Shown here piece by piece: positions 61,005 through 64,000 of a stretch of DNA of 64,000 nt. Under the pieces are notes generated by a model. The model was not told the DNA's origin and did not search any database. It saw nothing but the letters and a program-made list of their open reading frames with translations. This stretch comes from Emydura subglobosa (taxonomy: Eukaryota > Chordata > Testudines > Chelidae). Made by a program: the position numbers and the translations under genes. The stretch is from contig ML680098.1 in NCBI GenBank assembly GCA_007922225.1, forward strand, positions 4,012,679 through 4,076,678, in the 5' to 3' direction. Each line of letters opens with the position of its first letter. The stretch's first letter is position 1.

Positions 61005-61755
61005 AGCTGAAGAATGTGATCTTTAGGTCATTTTAGCACTACATTACTCTTTTACTGCCCCCCAAATTTAAAAATTATCTAAATCGGAATTCTAGCTAGC
61101 TGCCTGTCATTTCTAAGGGCCATGGCACCAGAGTATAGCGTTGCTAGCTCTCGCAGTTTTCTACCAAATCCCCATGCTCTCCTTTAAACCCAGTCACTGG
61201 AATCAAGAGATTGCATGAATATCTCAGCTTCATGATTTTTAAAGTAAGTTTCCAGCGCTCATGGCTGTGAAGAAAGCTTGAAAATGTGAATTAAGTGTAC
61301 CCTAGAGGCTCAGGAAGAAGAATAAAAAAAAGAACCCCCCCTTTTTTTTTAATCTCATGATTTTAAAGCTAATCTGATGATTTTGGGGGCCTGACTCATG
61401 CTTTTTGAGCTGCTGGACTTGGCAGTTCTGGACAGGATTTATCAAATGTGTAAAGGGGCACTGTATTCTTGGAGTGGCCTTCTTCCAGGTAATACATGAA
61501 GCTTTGTTCACCAGAGCATTACTCCTGCTGTCTTAATCAGATTCTGTTTGGGGTAATTACATTCTACCCAGTGTGTAGTTTCAGCTGGATACAACATTCT
61601 TCACTTCCTGTACTAGACTGTGTAGTGTCGCTGAATACCATCGAAAAGCCTGTGAATCCTTTGATAGATATTACAGTGCTTTAGTGCTGGACAAAATAAT
61701 GCACTTCACTTTGTAAAGTGCTTTGGGAGCCTTCCAACTGGAAGATGGTTTTTCT
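61005..61755. other. Noncoding stretch
   Basis: No gene recognised. 'ttgtaaagtgctttgggagc' near 61711 resembles the tail of a SINE and leads into the MIR-like text that follows. Confidence 0.35.
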
Positions 61756-61759
61756 TCTT

Positions 61760-61862
61760 CTTATTATTATTATTATTATACCTACCTCTCATATAGCGCT
61801 TCTCAGTAGGTCTAAAAGGGCTTTACAAAGGGAGGTCAGGATCATTATCTCCATCGAATTAG
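61760..61862 (+). mobile_element. MIR-type SINE fragment with (TTA)n
   Basis: After a (TTA)n run (61760-61779) come 'cctacctctcatatagcgct', 'cagtaggtctaaaagggctt', 'tacaaagggaggtcaggatc' and 'attatctccatc'. This is the 3'-most part of the reptilian MIR-like SINE read in sense as found next to TATTATTA tails. The rest is eroded. Confidence 0.75.
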
Positions 61863-61864
61863 AC

Positions 61865-63160
61865 TATTTAGAATATTCCCCTACGTTCATAGAAATTCTG
61901 CATATAGTTAAGATTTTAAATGAAGTTCTGTTCATATAGTTACTTGCAGCTATGTCAGGCTGCATTCTTACAGTTGCAAACCAAAATAAATATGTTTTAG
62001 GTACTAAGCCATTACATAACAGCTGGGATTTCTGAACATTCTTGTGGCAGTCTTAATTGACTAAGCATACAGTAAATGGTGTCCCAATATAAAACTAAAG
62101 ATATTACTATAAGGCAATATAGCGATACTTACTTACATAACATCATTCAAGTAGAACAAAGTGCTTCACATGAGATCTATGATAATTTGGTCTCAATAAT
62201 TGAGCGGAATATCAGAAAGCTGAACTCATTACTTTTGGTAGCGCTATCATCATACATATATAACTGCATATCACTTACTCACCTTCTTATTTCTCACTCT
62301 GATGAGCAGTTAAATGATTTCTTTTTTTTTTAGTTTAGCTCTGACCAGCTGTTGGAACAACAGTGATGTCACTTATTGGACTAATGGCATTATCAGTTTG
62401 CTCATCTCTGTAATCGGGGTGTCTTCAGTCAATTAAATAGTTGAGATGATAGCAAACGGCACCAAGAACAATATTTTAGCAGAGACAAATAAGTAATAAG
62501 CAGTCGGGTAATGATATACTAGTATAGTCATTACTCTGAAGTGACTTAGAAATGTAATGAGATGAAAGTGGTAAAGGGAGAGGAAGAAAACAAGGTACAA
62601 AGAAAGACACAGGATTCATGTACCCAAAGTAAGAAACATCAATAATTAGAATGTTATCGTTCATCTTATTTGAAGTGCAGTAACAACAGCCATCATGACT
62701 GCAGCTTTCCAAAGAGCACAGCACACAGAGGATGGCAATGTTCATCAACATTTTGCCATATATGCCTAAGTATTTGCCCAAAGCAAAACATTTAAAGAGA
62801 TAATAGGACAGATTAGTGCTTATGTCTTCTTATGTACTCCAGCAGAAGTAATCAAAACCAATCAACCAAAATGGAAGTTTTGGGTGGGGCAAATCTCTCT
62901 TCAATGTTGCTGTGGTAAATAAAGATCTAAAACAGATTAAAATTATAATGCCATCTGATATGGCATGGTGCCGTGGAAACTAGTTTTAAAACTGATATTG
63001 CAGAGTGCCTGCTCTTTGATTTGTACTAACAAATAATGACGGAAGAGGAATAAACATGAAATGCTAAAATGGACTTCGTAGCCCAAGTTCTTATAGGATG
63101 GCAATATTGTATTCAGCCAATAATTATTAATGAAAGCTGATGTTAATTCACATTTTTCTA
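61865..63160. other. Repeat-free AT-rich stretch
   Basis: No exon or transposon is recognised. The part at 62340-63160 is repeat-free and includes ATTAATGA, AATTATTAATG and CAATTAAAT words. It is a possible conserved noncoding element, by texture only. The minus-strand open frame 62476-62781 (101 codons) has no known domain. Confidence 0.35.
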
Positions 63161-63167
63161 CTTTTAT

Positions 63168-63190
63168 CGCTGCAGAAAACTTCTGCAGCG
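63168..63190. repeat. Perfect 10-bp inverted repeat, 3-base loop
   Basis: CGCTGCAGAA (63168-63177) and TTCTGCAGCG (63181-63190) are exact reverse complements around AAC. Both arms contain a PstI-type CTGCAG. It is not followed by a T run and is not part of a recognised repeat. Confidence 0.9.
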
Positions 63191-63499
63191 TGAATAAAGG
63201 AGTATTAAATAGAACAGAAGTTTGATTTGATGTCTAACTTATTTCAAGGTTTTCAAACCACAGAGGAATCTGAAGGTTAAGAAAAAGTGGTTGGCTAGAT
63301 AAGTATGTTGTTGTTTCAGACCCTATTGCTTTTCCTTTTAGACAATAGAACTCTTTACATACCTTAGACATGACATAACAATTCACCACATTGTCTGTAA
63401 ACACCAGACTACTCATCCCTATCATTGCAACAGAAACAAACTAACAGAAACTGATATAATAACTCTCATCCAAGTATCTCACAATTGTTTTACAGATAT

Positions 63500-63650
63500 T
63501 AAGTCTGCCTCAGATCTCTCCTTTGAAGGTATTATCTTCATTTTACGAATAGGTAAACTGCGGCATTGAGTGTTTAAGTGACTCACCCAAAGTCACAGAG
63601 CATGTTGATGGCCAAGCTGGGATCAGAACTTGAGAATTCCCGTTACAAGT
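63500..63650 (+). mobile_element. MIR/CORE-type SINE
   Basis: Sense core text: 'ggtattatcttcattttacg', 'aataggtaaactgcggcatt', 'gtgactcacccaaagtcaca' and 'gagcatgttgatggcc', then 'aagctgggatcagaactt'. This is the classic MIR order from the 'ttattatccccattttacag' block to the 'gggattcgaaccc' block. Confidence 0.85.
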
Positions 63651-63654
63651 TATT

Positions 63655-64000
63655 TATCCAGTTTACAGATCAAATTCCATCCTCTTCCCAGTTTCAAAAC
63701 TTTGTTTTGATATTAAAGACAGCATAGTGCATAAGTGTAGACTTCAACTTCTATACTCATTCTTCTCTAGTTCAGGCTTGGTTTTACAAGCTACTAACAA
63801 AGCATCACATTTAAAGAACACCTGCTTCTTGCTAGCATCACTCTAGCTGAACCAGAGTCCTGACAGTGCCACCAAGTTTTCACTACTTATTGTGACTCAG
63901 TTTTTCAAGTTGTAACCAAGATCATGTAATCTTTTCTCCCAGGTAAACAACTTTGTTGTAGAATGGAGACATCTAGCCTCAGGCTGTTGAAAATAGGTCC
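63655..64000. other. Noncoding end of window
   Basis: Nothing is recognised in the last 350 bases. Confidence 0.4.

Noticed and set aside
62476..62781. 101-codon minus-strand open frame with Cys-rich and hydrophobic parts
   Set aside because: No signal peptide of good quality, no family match and no start context; AT-rich frame by chance.

Overview
This window looks like vertebrate nuclear DNA with no recognisable protein-coding gene. The sequence is AT-rich and dominated by decayed interspersed repeats. The longest open frames (about 110 codons) are low-complexity or repeat-derived and show no convincing domain. The repeat types point to a non-avian sauropsid: a CR1 LINE, MIR/CORE-type SINEs in the divergent form common in reptiles, MITEs with GGTCTACACT termini, and many short palindromic elements built around a 'ttgacttcaatgg'-like core with TTTTCAAAAG arms. 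My best guess is a turtle, with a crocodilian as second choice. This rests on remembered repeat families, not on a search.

Layout: 0-4 kb has a probable solo ERV LTR (about 1.5-1.9 kb), a palindromic element (2.6-2.9 kb), a CpG-rich microsatellite and a minus-strand MIR. About 4-18 kb is poor in recognisable repeats, has many AT/homeodomain-like motifs, and reads like a block of conserved noncoding or regulatory sequence. It holds a good CTCF-type motif at 7270. About 18-25 kb has GC-richer segments, a small tandem duplication, a MIR split by a MITE (22.04-22.55 kb) and a cluster of palindromic repeats (24.1-25.1 kb). About 25-32 kb is mostly unannotatable, with simple repeats and one MIR. 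At 32.77-33.93 kb is the most unusual object: a decayed retroelement-like reading frame with three evenly built CX2CX4HX4C zinc knuckles in one frame, then a coiled-coil-like segment, flanked by about 46-bp direct repeats.

About 34-49 kb holds further MIRs, palindromic elements and two MITEs of one subfamily lying in opposite orientation (37.66 and 45.79 kb). At 38.1 kb a palindromic element sits inside a MIR. At 49.49-52.25 kb is a 5'-truncated, inactivated CR1 LINE on the minus strand. About 52-64 kb has more palindromic elements, MIRs, microsatellites, a second CTCF-type motif (58971) and a perfect short hairpin (63168) in an otherwise repeat-free stretch.

No operon, rRNA, tRNA or CRISPR array is present. 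The window is best read as intergenic or deep intronic DNA. Its story is successive transposon layers plus candidate cis-regulatory sequence; which gene that sequence would serve cannot be told from here.
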